The notes under the pieces were generated by a model. The model ran no database searches, had not been told where the DNA came from, and saw nothing but the letters and a program-made list of their open reading frames with translations. A program made the position numbers and the translations under genes. Below are positions 22,215 to 30,628 of a DNA stretch of 43,402 nt, one piece after another. The first letter of the stretch is position 1. Each line of letters opens with the position of its first letter. Source of the DNA: a virus. The DNA lies in the IMG/VR virus record IMGVR_UViG_3300022200_000101, positions 1-43,402 of that record; one strand, written 5' to 3'.

Positions 22215-22439
22215 ATGATTAAGAATGTAGAGATTGAAATGTACGGGCATAAGTGGCTTATTGAGATTGATCAATACAGCAACGATGAATTTGATTTTGA
22301 TATTAACAAGACTGTGCTTACATCCAATGGGTATGCGCTTGATATGTCTGATATGTGTGATATGAATCAAGATTTATTTATGCTAACCAATGAAAGAATC
22401 TCAGAAAAACTCAAACAAGAGGCACTAAACAATGTCTAA
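22215..22439 (+). CDS. Hypothetical acidic protein, 74 residues
   Basis: First gene of the plus-strand early unit. The ATG at 22215 is chosen for its AAAGGAG site six bases upstream; an ATG at 22182 lies inside the promoter element and is rejected. The protein is acidic (Asp-rich middle: NDEFDFDIN, DMSDMCDMNQD) with a helical end. No family recognised. Confidence 0.6.
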   Translation: MIKNVEIEMYGHKWLIEIDQYSNDEFDFDINKTVLTSNGYALDMSDMCDMNQDLFMLTNERISEKLKQEALNNV

Positions 22440-22695
22440 ACCAAAAGCAGGCGATACAGTTAGAGTGCAAAAGTCATTCTGGGGAAACGATATTTATATC
22501 GAAACATTTGTACTAGAAGAGTTTAATTTTTGCCTAGGATATTACGAATTGGATGGGCCAAAGTCACCATGCAACTTCACTCCATTATGTAATTTAGTTG
22601 AAAGAGCACCAGATGCGACTGATAAATATTGGTCTAACTATGGGCCATACTATTCAGATTACATAAACACTTTTGAGGTAATTAGCAATGTCTAA
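22432..22695 (+). CDS. Hypothetical protein, 87 residues
   Basis: Overlaps the preceding gene by eight bases. It starts with a beta-type KPKAGDTVRVQKSFWGND stretch like a small SH3/KOW-type barrel and is rich in Tyr and Asn towards its end. The barrel idea is only a pattern impression; function unknown. Confidence 0.6.
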   Translation: MSKPKAGDTVRVQKSFWGNDIYIETFVLEEFNFCLGYYELDGPKSPCNFTPLCNLVERAPDATDKYWSNYGPYYSDYINTFEVISNV

Positions 22696-22867
22696 AACTG
22701 GTTATCACACAGCTGCACTAATCAGCTATCAAGAATTTATTAATCGTGGCCCAAGACGTGCTAAGGCCGTAAGCGAGGAAAGCAAAGAACGCAAAGAGGC
22801 TAGGCGCAAGATTGAAGATATTAAATTAGCTCGTGAATTGGGTATTGAATTGGGGGATCTAACTTAA
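22688..22867 (+). CDS. Small basic protein, 59 residues
   Basis: MSKTGYHTAALISYQEFINR opens the protein. Residues about 20-50 form a highly charged helix (RRAKAV, EESKERKEARRKIED). It overlaps the previous gene by eight bases and ends directly before the next ATG. A GAGG site precedes the start. It may be a nucleic-acid binding or adaptor helix; function unknown. Confidence 0.6.
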   Translation: MSKTGYHTAALISYQEFINRGPRRAKAVSEESKERKEARRKIEDIKLARELGIELGDLT

Positions 22868-23107
22868 ATGAAATCACAATCTGAATTAACAACATTAATG
22901 TTAGCGTGGCAAATTGCGCGTGTAGACGGTTTGAATCAAGCCGCTGCCATTCGTAAGTGCGCAAGACGTTTACGTGACACAACGAAAGATAGCGTGCTTT
23001 ATGAGTTATTTAAAACACTTATTGCAGCACCTGAACACAAGGTTGTTAAGTGTGTATCATCACTTCACGATAAATTAGTTCAAGACGGTTTACTTTATGC
23101 AAAATAA
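22868..23107 (+). CDS. Hypothetical helical protein, 79 residues
   Basis: Begins at the base after the preceding stop (TAAATG). Helical throughout, with an AAAIRKCARRLRDTTKD basic helix. It lies directly upstream of the SSB gene in the early unit, so a DNA-metabolism role is possible. No family recognised. Confidence 0.6.
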   Translation: MKSQSELTTLMLAWQIARVDGLNQAAAIRKCARRLRDTTKDSVLYELFKTLIAAPEHKVVKCVSSLHDKLVQDGLLYAK

Positions 23108-23147
23108 TTGGCACTATGCCACACGATTAATAAAAGGAAGATGAAAA

Positions 23148-23645
23148 ATGTCAGGCTCAATTACAATTAAGTTAAATCAAGATGCATCAGTATTTCAAGC
23201 TGGTGATTCAACAGGGTTTGGTTTGCGCGGCGGTGTTCGCTACTATGACCGCGAAACTGGTCAGAATGAATACACTAACTATGAATGGGTTTTCTTTGCC
23301 AAAGCGCAAGGTCAAATTGATTTCTACAAAAGCGCGTTTGTTAAGGGTTCAATTATTGAAGCGTCTTACCAACAACAGAAGATTAAGACATTCGAAAGCA
23401 ATAATGGCCCAAAGTTAAGCATTGAACTACTTGATGCAAAGCCCGGTTATATAGGCACTGCTGATGCTGGCCAATCTGGTAATGCATCAAATACTACTCA
23501 AAATAGTAGTAATCAGCAGCATAGTGCGCAGAATAATGCGCAACAATCACGACCAGCTCAACGCCCAGCACCACAGCCACAGCAGAATGTGCAAACTGGA
23601 TTACCTGCTGGTGATGATTGGGATGATTCTGGTATCCCTTTTTAG
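23148..23645 (+). CDS. ssb: Single-stranded DNA-binding protein
   Basis: A 165-residue protein. The N-terminal 105 residues are a beta-rich OB-fold-like domain, then a Gln/Asn/Pro-rich linker (about 106-150), and finally the acidic tip Asp-Asp-Trp-Asp-Asp-Ser-Gly-Ile-Pro-Phe. The DDxGIPF end is the hallmark of bacterial and phage SSBs, which recruits replication and repair partners. It coats single-stranded DNA during replication by the phage primase and helicase module. Confidence 0.85.
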   Translation: MSGSITIKLNQDASVFQAGDSTGFGLRGGVRYYDRETGQNEYTNYEWVFFAKAQGQIDFYKSAFVKGSIIEASYQQQKIKTFESNNGPKLSIELLDAKPGYIGTADAGQSGNASNTTQNSSNQQHSAQNNAQQSRPAQRPAPQPQQNVQTGLPAGDDWDDSGIPF

Positions 23646-23689
23646 ACTTAACTAACTAAACGCCTATACGGAGGCAAAAGGAGATTTAA

Positions 23690-23908
23690 ATGGAACATAT
23701 AAGTATTAAGTTTGTTAATAAAGTCGGTGATGAAATCGTCCTTCGAGATGTCACTATCGGGAAGGTGTATGTGGCATCGGTACACTCCAAAGGTAGCATT
23801 GATGCTGGCGGATTGACATGTGTCAACGATACGTTATGTATAGTTGACGATGCTGGAGATAGCGTTTCAATATGGGCTCACGATACGACATTTACCAAGG
23901 AGATTTAA
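23690..23908 (+). CDS. Hypothetical beta-rich protein, 72 residues
   Basis: Begins after an AAGGAG site. A short protein of alternating hydrophobic residues with a GKVYVASVHSKGS stretch and two acidic turns, consistent with a small beta barrel. It ends at the base before the next gene. No family recognised; the position after SSB is early-region filler. Confidence 0.6.
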   Translation: MEHISIKFVNKVGDEIVLRDVTIGKVYVASVHSKGSIDAGGLTCVNDTLCIVDDAGDSVSIWAHDTTFTKEI

Positions 23909-24136
23909 ATGAACCATTCAAGAATTGAAAACTGGAAACGCATTGCCGATAAAAAAGACATCATTATTATCGGTAATGTTTACGGTGATCATCGCTGGCC
24001 TGATGATACGATGATTCGTACAAGCGCATTACTACCAATGAGTATGCAAGTTCATACACCAAAAGAGGGTTATACAATCAACACGCTTAACTCAACTTAC
24101 TTGCTCGGAAAGCCTTTCTTAAATGAGTTAAAATAA
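23909..24136 (+). CDS. Hypothetical protein, 75 residues
   Basis: Its ribosome site (AAGGAG) lies in the end of the gene before. The sequence has an ENWKRIADKKDIIIIGNVYGD opening and a C-terminal LLGKPFLNELK. No motif recognised. It overlaps the next gene by one base (TAATG). Confidence 0.6.
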   Translation: MNHSRIENWKRIADKKDIIIIGNVYGDHRWPDDTMIRTSALLPMSMQVHTPKEGYTINTLNSTYLLGKPFLNELK

Positions 24137-24330
24137 TGGAAACACTATTCACTATTGCAATGATACTTACTGTGTTTGTTGCGTTAACTATGGCTTACGA
24201 TATCTTTATTAATAAATTTAGAAGATTTCCTAGACTTGTTGAAAATATTGCAACTTCATCATTTTTGATGGCCGTCATGCTTTGGATTGTTTATTTACTT
24301 TGCTGGGCGTTTATTGAGATGGGGTTTTAG
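24136..24330 (+). CDS. Small membrane protein, two helices
   Basis: A 64-residue protein with membrane helices at about residues 3-25 and 42-62 and a basic loop (NKFRRFPR) between, so the loop probably faces the cytoplasm. It is part of the early unit and could be involved in superinfection exclusion or host membrane changes. Function unknown. Confidence 0.6.
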   Translation: METLFTIAMILTVFVALTMAYDIFINKFRRFPRLVENIATSSFLMAVMLWIVYLLCWAFIEMGF

Positions 24331-24331
24331 T

Positions 24332-24397
24332 ATGGATGATGATGGTGAACTTATTATTTTTATGGTGATTATACTTAGTTTAATTATTCTTTGGTAG
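24332..24397 (+). CDS. 21-residue membrane peptide
   Basis: MDDDGELIIFMVIILSLIIL then W. An acidic start and a single hydrophobic helix spanning the rest. The ATG lies one base past the preceding stop, so translation is probably coupled. Phage-encoded one-helix peptides are common, but I cannot assign a role. Confidence 0.5.
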   Translation: MDDDGELIIFMVIILSLIILW

Positions 24398-24400
24398 AAT

Positions 24401-24428
24401 AAGCCCTCGCATAGAGGGCTTTATTTTA
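24401..24428. terminator. Bidirectional terminator between early and head genes
   Basis: A perfect 8-bp stem (AAGCCCTC / GAGGGCTT, loop GCATA) followed by TATTTTA on the plus strand. It lies between the convergent plus early unit and the minus head morphogenesis gene. Confidence 0.85.
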
Positions 24429-25433
24429 TGTACCTAATCTCCTTTCCCTTTGCTCAATAGCTTTCTTATGCAATGCCGTCTGCAGCACCTCGCCAGTCTT
24501 TTTATCTCGCAGAATATCAACCACCGAACATTGGCAGTTGATCCTATTGTTGCCAGTATCCCACCAATCCTCTTGCTCCTGCGGCGTAAATATTTGACCG
24601 CTTCGTGACATATGCCACTTTCGCGAGTTTTCAGCTAATGCAGATAGATGCATTACGGCAATTTCAAATGAACCAGCTCCATACACATCACGATTCAAGT
24701 CTTTAGTGTTAGCCATATGCGCATCAGTAGCAGACTTATTTAATTCAGTCCTAACGATACGTAATGCACGCCATCCAGCCATGTCATCAAACGCTTTTGT
24801 CACATCTTTAGCTACTGAGCGATAACCAACGCCTGATGTAATTGCTCGTGACAATATACCTGACACTTGCCTCGCTGATTCATCACTAAATCCGACCATG
24901 CTATTGAACGTGCGGCCATAAACAGCATCTAATCTGCGCTTGTAATATGGTTGCTGCAATATCTGCTCATAGTCAATTGAGCGCACTTCATTCGATATGT
25001 CAGCGCCAACGATTGATGCTGGTGATAAATTCTGCGCGGTCTGCAATGATTCTTTATAGCCAGTCTCAACCGCTTGACGTGAATACGTATTAAACCACCA
25101 CTGAGCTGACCAAAGATTATCTTCAAGTCCTAGCATGTTGCGGTAAATCAGGTTTTTAATAAACCTGTCTACCTCACTCATTCGTTGAGGGCTAATCTCG
25201 TAAACGTACTGCGTCTTATTGACGATATGCGCTAATGGCAATAGCTCGACAACGTTAACCTGCACTTTATCGACTAGCGACTGCTCAAGTATCGTCTTGA
25301 TTAGTGGTTTAACCTGGTCAGCGATTACCTTTACCCGCTTGCGAAATTCACGCAAACACTTACCGCGCAGACTGCCCAAGCCAGTGGGATCGTCTGCGCC
25401 GTGAATGATTGGGCGGCCGATTGCTTTAATCAT
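24426..25433 (-). CDS. Head morphogenesis protein (SPP1 gp7 / Mu F-like)
   Basis: A 335-residue protein with a helical first half and a C-terminal block RIVRTELNKSATDAHM followed by INCQCSVV, as in the phage head morphogenesis family (Phage_Mu_F type). These minor head proteins enter the procapsid with the portal and are often ejected with DNA. Its start overlaps the end of the methyltransferase gene by eight bases. Portal and morphogenesis genes are normally adjacent, so the methyltransferase in between looks like an insertion. Confidence 0.8.
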   Translation of the reverse strand: MIKAIGRPIIHGADDPTGLGSLRGKCLREFRKRVKVIADQVKPLIKTILEQSLVDKVQVNVVELLPLAHIVNKTQYVYEISPQRMSEVDRFIKNLIYRNMLGLEDNLWSAQWWFNTYSRQAVETGYKESLQTAQNLSPASIVGADISNEVRSIDYEQILQQPYYKRRLDAVYGRTFNSMVGFSDESARQVSGILSRAITSGVGYRSVAKDVTKAFDDMAGWRALRIVRTELNKSATDAHMANTKDLNRDVYGAGSFEIAVMHLSALAENSRKWHMSRSGQIFTPQEQEDWWDTGNNRINCQCSVVDILRDKKTGEVLQTALHKKAIEQRERRLGT

Positions 25434-26094
25434 TTAGAATGCGACCTTTTGCAATTTCAAAATATCCATCATCCATTTCAATACCAATGAATTTACGATT
25501 AAGGTTTTTGGCTGCTACTCCTGTTGTTCCGCTACCCATAAATGGATCTAAAATAACCGAAGGGAAGTAGTCTGGCTCAGAAATAAGGTGCTCGAGAATG
25601 TCCGTCGGTTTTTCTGTGGGGTGAACGGCCTTAGTATGGTGAACTTTTTTAAAGTTTATTATTGTTTTAAGGCTGTTTGAGGTTGTTACGAATCGACCTT
25701 TTGTGCAAATTAAAACAAGCTCATGCACTGGTCGCCAATTTCCTCCCATGCCAAAATGACACTTATTCCACACTATTAGGTTTTTGATCTCATAACCAGC
25801 CAGCTTTGCGCTAGTGATAAATTCAGCAACGCAGTGGTGATTACAAAAAAACATTGAAGCGGTGTTTTTGCTTGTAACTCTGAAACACTCATAAAAAAAC
25901 GCGTCAGACCAAGCTAAAGTGTTGTCGTTCTTTATTCTCTCTCCGTGAAACTTTCCGCTTTTCCGTTGTGGCTCCAAATTCATCCCATAAGGCGGATCAG
26001 TTAATATCATATCAACTGACCCTCCTGGTATTTCTTTCATTCTCTCTAAACAGTCGCCTTTCATTAGCCAAATACTTTCATTCTTAAAATCCAT
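25426..26094 (-). CDS. Beta-class DNA N4-cytosine/N6-adenine methyltransferase
   Basis: A 222-residue protein starting at 26094 (MDFKNES), where GAGGGAG gives an ideal ribosome site. Asp-Pro-Pro-Tyr (33-36) comes first and the SAM-binding Asp-Pro-Phe-Met-Gly-Ser-Gly-Thr-Thr (183-191) last; this order defines the beta class. It also has a His-Pro-Thr-Glu-Lys-Pro block. It lies between portal and head morphogenesis genes, one base after the portal stop. It is likely an accessory self-modification gene, with the target unknown. Confidence 0.85.
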   Translation of the reverse strand: MDFKNESIWLMKGDCLERMKEIPGGSVDMILTDPPYGMNLEPQRKSGKFHGERIKNDNTLAWSDAFFYECFRVTSKNTASMFFCNHHCVAEFITSAKLAGYEIKNLIVWNKCHFGMGGNWRPVHELVLICTKGRFVTTSNSLKTIINFKKVHHTKAVHPTEKPTDILEHLISEPDYFPSVILDPFMGSGTTGVAAKNLNRKFIGIEMDDGYFEIAKGRILND

Positions 26095-26095
26095 T

Positions 26096-27508
26096 TTATT
26101 CTCCCTCAACCTTTGGGCCATTATCAACTTCTTTTTTATCACTGACTTCTTCTATGTCATCAATATCAAGCATCTCATGAAAATAGCTGTCAGGGATGAC
26201 TGACTCAGGAGTGCCGCCCGCTCTAAATATATTAAGGCGAATATTTGCAGCTTGCTCACCCATTGCTAATTTATCAGACTGACTAGCTTCACGCGCATCA
26301 GGCCAATCAATAACAACCTCACCATTAGGCATAGGCAAAACACCAATCTCAATAAATCGATTGATGTGCTGCATTAATAAGTGATTGCCGAAACCCTCTC
26401 GACGTTCCATCGTGAAACTATTCCATTGAAGAGTATCTTTATCACTTGCTAGTTTGCCAGTTTGAAAGCCAACTAATACAGTCATTGGGATGCGATAGTT
26501 TGCCGCGATTTCTTTTTCGCATAGTTCAGCGGGTTTAGTTGGATCGCCCATTGATGAGTTAAGTGATGACATTGAGGCGTCACTGATAACTAATGTCGAT
26601 AAATCACCGCGGTCAAACTCGTTAATGTTCTCGTCCATTAGTTCGGCGGTTGCGCCAGTAGGAAGGTTTGAGCCTTCTTTCAATGACAGCACACTACGCT
26701 GGTCGGCGTTCTTCTTTGAGCCCTCAGCCGATGACATGCGGATTTTTTCCCAATCCATTAAGGCATAGAAACAACCCATCATGGCAGGCATTCCGTAAAT
26801 AGTGCCGTCCTCAGCACCTTCTGCAGCCATAATTAAGCGGCTAGGATGGCAATTGAACGATCTATTTTGACCGCGTGATTTTGAACCAGTTGCAAACTCT
26901 GCAACCTGATACATTGTCGGCTCGCCATAGTTAGCCGATGTTAAATCGGTATCCCATTCAGATTCGATTAGTTGCGATTCAAACAGCGGAACAAGTTTAA
27001 CCAAGTTACCTGGGACTAAACTCTCAAGTGGTTCATTCATCTTAGCGCCGTTAGCGTCACGGGCAACAATCAATGAGCCAGCATACTGACCAATACGTTG
27101 TTTGCGGTCTAATGAGCGCACACGGTCTTTAAATGCTAACTTCTGGTCTTTGATTAGTTTGTTTAACTCAATCTCGAACTCTGTTTTAACTTCATCGTTA
27201 TATTCAGGCTCGCCATCAGAATCAAACTCTGTTACATCGCGGATAGTTGGCCAATCTGACCAAACAGAATCAACAGGCATATCACAGCCAGCTTTAGCTA
27301 GTCCGATGCGTCTGTATAGCGAGTAGTAATTGCTGAACGTGGGCGCTTCTGGATAGCCATATTGACAGATTAAGTTGCGAGTTGTTTCTAACTGCTCGCC
27401 AAGAAAACCAGCACGGCCCGCAAATAGATTTTGCAGGTTGCGATTTGATTGAGCTAATGCGTTATTTGTGAGGGCTTTTTTAGCTGCCCGTTGTTTTTTA
27501 GATGACAT
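26096..27508 (-). CDS. Portal protein (DUF1073-like)
   Basis: A 470-residue protein of portal size with a basic N-terminus and DUF1073-type features: ANYGEPTMYQV, NCHPSRLIMAAE, AEGSKKNADQRSVLSLKEGS and the RIPMTVLVGFQTGKLASDKDT block. Twelve subunits form the ring through which DNA is packaged and ejected. A perfect 11-bp inverted repeat overlaps the start codon, suggesting translational control. It is followed by methyltransferase and head morphogenesis genes. Confidence 0.85.
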   Translation of the reverse strand: MSSKKQRAAKKALTNNALAQSNRNLQNLFAGRAGFLGEQLETTRNLICQYGYPEAPTFSNYYSLYRRIGLAKAGCDMPVDSVWSDWPTIRDVTEFDSDGEPEYNDEVKTEFEIELNKLIKDQKLAFKDRVRSLDRKQRIGQYAGSLIVARDANGAKMNEPLESLVPGNLVKLVPLFESQLIESEWDTDLTSANYGEPTMYQVAEFATGSKSRGQNRSFNCHPSRLIMAAEGAEDGTIYGMPAMMGCFYALMDWEKIRMSSAEGSKKNADQRSVLSLKEGSNLPTGATAELMDENINEFDRGDLSTLVISDASMSSLNSSMGDPTKPAELCEKEIAANYRIPMTVLVGFQTGKLASDKDTLQWNSFTMERREGFGNHLLMQHINRFIEIGVLPMPNGEVVIDWPDAREASQSDKLAMGEQAANIRLNIFRAGGTPESVIPDSYFHEMLDIDDIEEVSDKKEVDNGPKVEGE

Positions 27509-27546
27509 GTTAAACCCTCAGTGATATTGATTAGAGTTTAACATGT
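27505..27546 (-). promoter_or_regulatory. Hairpin masking the portal start codon
   Basis: ACATGTTAAAC (27505-27515) is the exact reverse complement of 27536-27546, with 20 bases between. In the minus-strand mRNA the stem includes the portal ATG (27508-27506), while GAG of the ribosome site lies in the loop just before it. Formation would block initiation. There is no T run, so it is not a terminator. Confidence 0.6.
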
Positions 27547-27571
27547 TATAGGGGAAAGGTGAAAGTGTGGG

Positions 27572-27799
27572 TTATTTCCCCATGGTAGATAGTTTTAAAA
27601 TTACCTCATTATTGCTTATTACTTTTGATTCCATATCATCGGGGAACGCCCACTCGCCATCATCTGAAATCATCAAGTATGGGCTAACACCAGTATCTGA
27701 ATTTCTACAAGCTGCCAATCCAAGAGGATGAAGAATCTCCCTATTAATTCTTTCTAGCAGTCCAAGTTGAGCAGCGTCATTCCAATCTATTACTTTCAT
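27572..27799 (-). CDS. Small phage protein of recurring type (75 residues)
   Basis: The start MKVIDWNDAAQLGLLERINREI with LHPLGLAA is a pattern I know from many phage hypothetical proteins (DUF7415-like). A GEWAFPDD block follows. Its function is unknown. It is the last gene of the small-gene unit that begins at 28897. Confidence 0.65.
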   Translation of the reverse strand: MKVIDWNDAAQLGLLERINREILHPLGLAACRNSDTGVSPYLMISDDGEWAFPDDMESKVISNNEVILKLSTMGK

Positions 27800-27829
27800 A
27801 CTCTACCCATTAATCATTTTACTCATGCG

Positions 27830-27943
27830 TTCATAGTTTAAGTATTCGCGCATGTGTTCGGCTTGTTTATCGGTATTGCCTGCGTCAATTGCGTCATTGT
27901 ATCTTTGCAAGCATTCGGCCATTTTTCGTTCGTAGTAGGTCAC
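27830..27943 (-). CDS. Small protein, 37 residues, GTG start
   Basis: Starts with GTG directly after the previous stop (TAAGTG) and reads TYYERKMAECLQRYNDAIDA on to HMREYFKL. Strongly helical. The +1 frame beyond the stop would continue with EYLNYERMSKMING, so a frameshift version of about 46 residues is conceivable. The ribosome site is weak, so confidence is limited. Confidence 0.4.
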
Positions 27944-28288
27944 TTAAAGCTCGCTTGTGTTTAATGTTTCTTTGATTATGCGGCAGTCATCATCGCTAAG
28001 GACTATCATCATATATCCGCCGCCCATAACGCCTTGGTAGGCTGGCATCTTATCAACAACCAGAGATAAAGCCTCTCGCAGCATCTTGTTTTGTTCGGTT
28101 AGTTTGTCGTGTGAGCTTATTGCATGAATGGCTTGATTAATATGGTTTTCACCACTACAACACCAATCGCTATCATCTTCAATAACAAAGAATGATTCAT
28201 TGTGCGACGCGCCACTAAAATCATCAGAATCTATTGCTCTCAACTTTAGCTCACCCGAAAACACATCACTCATCTTGATATCACTCAT
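27944..28288 (-). CDS. Hypothetical protein, 114 residues
   Basis: Start at 28288 (MSDIKMSDV) chosen because GAGGG lies eight bases upstream. A 28303 start would add five residues without a ribosome site. The middle (HDKLTEQNKMLREALSLVVDKM) is a coiled coil of the type common in small phage proteins (Ead/Ea22-like style). Function unknown. It overlaps the end of the preceding gene. Confidence 0.55.
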   Translation of the reverse strand: MSDIKMSDVFSGELKLRAIDSDDFSGASHNESFFVIEDDSDWCCSGENHINQAIHAISSHDKLTEQNKMLREALSLVVDKMPAYQGVMGGGYMMIVLSDDDCRIIKETLNTSEL

Positions 28289-28490
28289 CCACACATCCCT
28301 CATAAATCATTATTGAAAATACACTAACGCTCAATTGCCCATTAACGTAATTTGATAGCGCTAGTCTAAGTATTTTCTTATCTGTATTCGCTGATTTGAT
28401 TTTACTCAAATCGGCGAGGTTAACTGCTGTCATTATCTCAATTGCTGCGGATTGTTTAAGTTCGCAGTGTTTTGGTGGAAGGTCAATCAT
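28281..28490 (-). CDS. Hypothetical protein, 69 residues
   Basis: A small helical protein (LKQSAAIEIMTAVNLADLSKIKSA) with a hydrophobic C-terminal stretch (LSVSVFSIMIYEG) too short and broken for a sure membrane helix. Overlaps both neighbours by eight bases. No family recognised. Confidence 0.55.
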   Translation of the reverse strand: MIDLPPKHCELKQSAAIEIMTAVNLADLSKIKSANTDKKILRLALSNYVNGQLSVSVFSIMIYEGCVDE

Positions 28491-28728
28491 AACTATTGCT
28501 TACATGCTCATTAAATTCATACGGCTTACGTTGTTTATCTGCTATGCACTGCTCGAACTGTTCTCGAGTACATACACGCTGCCATGTTTCGTTTAGTTCG
28601 TCATCACCCCACCATGACCAATGCTCAAACAATCCAATACGCCTAAATACTAGCCAGTTGTGATTGTGTGCTGCAGTAGGCCATTTGATGAAGTGGTTGA
28701 TGGCATCGGTTGTTGTTTTATTTGTCAT
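28483..28728 (-). CDS. Hypothetical Trp-rich protein, 81 residues
   Basis: Contains seven Trp and several His/Asp (NHNWLVFRRIGLFEHWSWWGDD) followed by a helix with CTREQFEQCIADKQ. This layout recurs in small phage proteins that I cannot name. It overlaps the upstream gene by eleven bases and the downstream gene by eight. Confidence 0.55.
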   Translation of the reverse strand: MTNKTTTDAINHFIKWPTAAHNHNWLVFRRIGLFEHWSWWGDDELNETWQRVCTREQFEQCIADKQRKPYEFNEHVSNSYD

Positions 28729-28897
28729 ACTTTTTAACTAACTCGATATAGTCGCTATCATCTAGCCTGTCGAAATCTCCGCACGCGCCAACGCCTAAGA
28801 TTTGGTTGGCTGTGTATTGGATTCTAGCTAGTGATGCGCCATCACGAATGATAGCGGCTAGGTATATCAAATCTGCACGCTTAATTTTCTTGTTCAC
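28718..28897 (-). CDS. Small protein, 59 residues, GTG start
   Basis: GTG at 28897 has an AGGAG site seven bases upstream; the overlapping ATG would stop at once. The protein (VNKKIKRADLIYLAAIIRDG onwards) has a helical body with a C-terminal acidic YIELVKKYDK. It is the first gene of the unit driven by the element at 28915-28955. Function unknown. Confidence 0.6.
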   Translation of the reverse strand: MNKKIKRADLIYLAAIIRDGASLARIQYTANQILGVGACGDFDRLDDSDYIELVKKYDK

Positions 28898-28914
28898 ATT
28901 TAACTCCTAATTAG

Positions 28915-28955
28915 TTGACAACACGAATCGTATTATATACAAATCATGCTGTCAA
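28915..28955. promoter_or_regulatory. Recurring TTGAC-N31-GTCAA element (copy 3)
   Basis: On the minus strand TTGACA (28955-28950) with TACGAT after 17 bases (28932-28927) drives the gene starting at 28897. A mirror TTGACA lies at 28915-28920 on the plus strand. 41 bases end to end. It sits between the terminase stop and the small-gene unit. Confidence 0.7.
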
Positions 28956-28969
28956 CTACTATTTAGTTT

Positions 28970-30628
28970 TTATCGGTTTCTTGAGCGGCGCATTGCTATG
29001 AAGTCGGAAACACCACTTCTAGCAGGTGGGCAGAATGCCATTACAGCAGCATCAAGTAAGTTGGGTGATGGAATGCCTCGCTTCTTAAGCTCCTTTTTGC
29101 CTTCTACCTTATCGCGCCCGTTTTGGTCAGTATCTCGCAGTGGCCTAGAGCATTCGCTGATAAACTCCTCAAGTATTTCAGCGCCGATTGATTCACTGTC
29201 AAAGCTAATCATCTCATCATCGCTAAATGTCTCGCCATGGTTAAGCGCCATATAAGTGTTTTTAACTCTATCAGCAAGCATCCAAGTAACTTGAGCTTTT
29301 AAGTTGCTGAACTTATCAGCGTTGGTTATGCCATCTGAATAATCAGCATTTGGATTAACCAGCTCACGACTACCAGCATTGAAGCCGCTATATTCTATTT
29401 GATATGGGCCGCCTTTTTCACCATTTGAATTGTGAAATTCATCATGCGCAATCTGGTTGTATTCAGCAAAGCTCGATCCAGCATTAGACCCTACACCTAT
29501 GCTATCGTAATTAAGCGAGGCTTTATGCTGTCTAGTGAAGTCATAAACACGCCTATATGATTTGCGGCTTTCATCTTCCTTGTGCTGCCACTTATCAAGC
29601 TTAGTTATTATCGAACCCTCAGCCAAACATGTTGAGTTCCAATCCTTACCTCCATCCATGATATCGAACCCGACTCGCTTACTACCATCGCGACCAAAGC
29701 CAAGCTTTTTGTGAGCATCGATACAGGCACGCGCATAAACAGCAGGGATCAATACGCCGTCAACCGATGCGTCATAGTCAACGTCAATTTCTTGCGCCAC
29801 GGTGATAGAGTCTTGCTCTCTGACCTGTTTATCATACCAAGCTTGATCTTTGCGTGGATCGTCAGTCCAACGCATTGTTAATACTTTTACCTTTCCGCTA
29901 AATCGCTTACGGTAAAATGAATTACCGTTTCCGTTTGGTGTTGATATGTCTACTTGGCAGTTAGTTGTTTGTGATAGTGCAGCGTCTGCAGCCTCTTGAC
30001 GCTCCAAGAATGCAGCTTCATCGACAAAGTATATTGATGCCCTTGCACCACGGCCAATATCATAGCCACCTTCACCAGTTAGTGTCGATCCGTTGTCTGG
30101 ATTGGTTATCTTGAGAAAGTTAGCGTGTTGTTTTTCGCTATATCCAGTTGGAAGAAAATCAGGTGGCAACAAGCGCAAGAATTGACGGCCTTTCTCGAAT
30201 ATGCTTTTAGGATCACCAAGTCGATCAACCAAATCAACCTTTCGCGAACCGTAACCAGCAGTGTAATCATCCCAAAATAGCCACATTGTGCATCCGTAAG
30301 CGATTGATAGCCACGACAAGCCGAAGTCTCGCGTTTTCTCTATCAATGCACGCTCTTGATTGCGCCATCTGTCATGTATCCACTTAAGCGTGTCTATCTG
30401 CTTAGGAAACAAGATAAACGGAACCATTGCAGGTAAATCTTTCTCCAGGTTGCGAGGGTCAAACGTCATACCCCAGTCAGTGATGAAGTCCCAAGGGTTA
30501 TTTTTGTAATGTTTTCTGGCTGCTGCCATTGCGGTGGGATTTGAACGGAGAAATAAAAGCCTTCTTTGCCTTTCTGCTAATACCTCTCCGTAATTTGGAT
30601 TTTTGTAATCAATGTTAATCTTTGCCAT
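28970..30628 (-). CDS. terL: Terminase large subunit
   Basis: A 552-residue protein with the packaging ATPase motifs: a Walker A-like block EKTRDFGLSW (97-106, with Arg/Asp instead of a classical P-loop Gly) and Walker B IYFVDEAAF (199-207, Asp-Glu). Coupling region DISTPNGNGNSFYR (about 227-240). The nuclease domain starts near Phe-Asp-Ile-Met-Asp (321-325) with candidate metal-binding Asp 322. It cuts and pumps DNA into the head. It overlaps the small subunit by 14 bases. Confidence 0.92.
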   Translation of the reverse strand: MAKINIDYKNPNYGEVLAERQRRLLFLRSNPTAMAAARKHYKNNPWDFITDWGMTFDPRNLEKDLPAMVPFILFPKQIDTLKWIHDRWRNQERALIEKTRDFGLSWLSIAYGCTMWLFWDDYTAGYGSRKVDLVDRLGDPKSIFEKGRQFLRLLPPDFLPTGYSEKQHANFLKITNPDNGSTLTGEGGYDIGRGARASIYFVDEAAFLERQEAADAALSQTTNCQVDISTPNGNGNSFYRKRFSGKVKVLTMRWTDDPRKDQAWYDKQVREQDSITVAQEIDVDYDASVDGVLIPAVYARACIDAHKKLGFGRDGSKRVGFDIMDGGKDWNSTCLAEGSIITKLDKWQHKEDESRKSYRRVYDFTRQHKASLNYDSIGVGSNAGSSFAEYNQIAHDEFHNSNGEKGGPYQIEYSGFNAGSRELVNPNADYSDGITNADKFSNLKAQVTWMLADRVKNTYMALNHGETFSDDEMISFDSESIGAEILEEFISECSRPLRDTDQNGRDKVEGKKELKKRGIPSPNLLDAAVMAFCPPARSGVSDFIAMRRSRNR

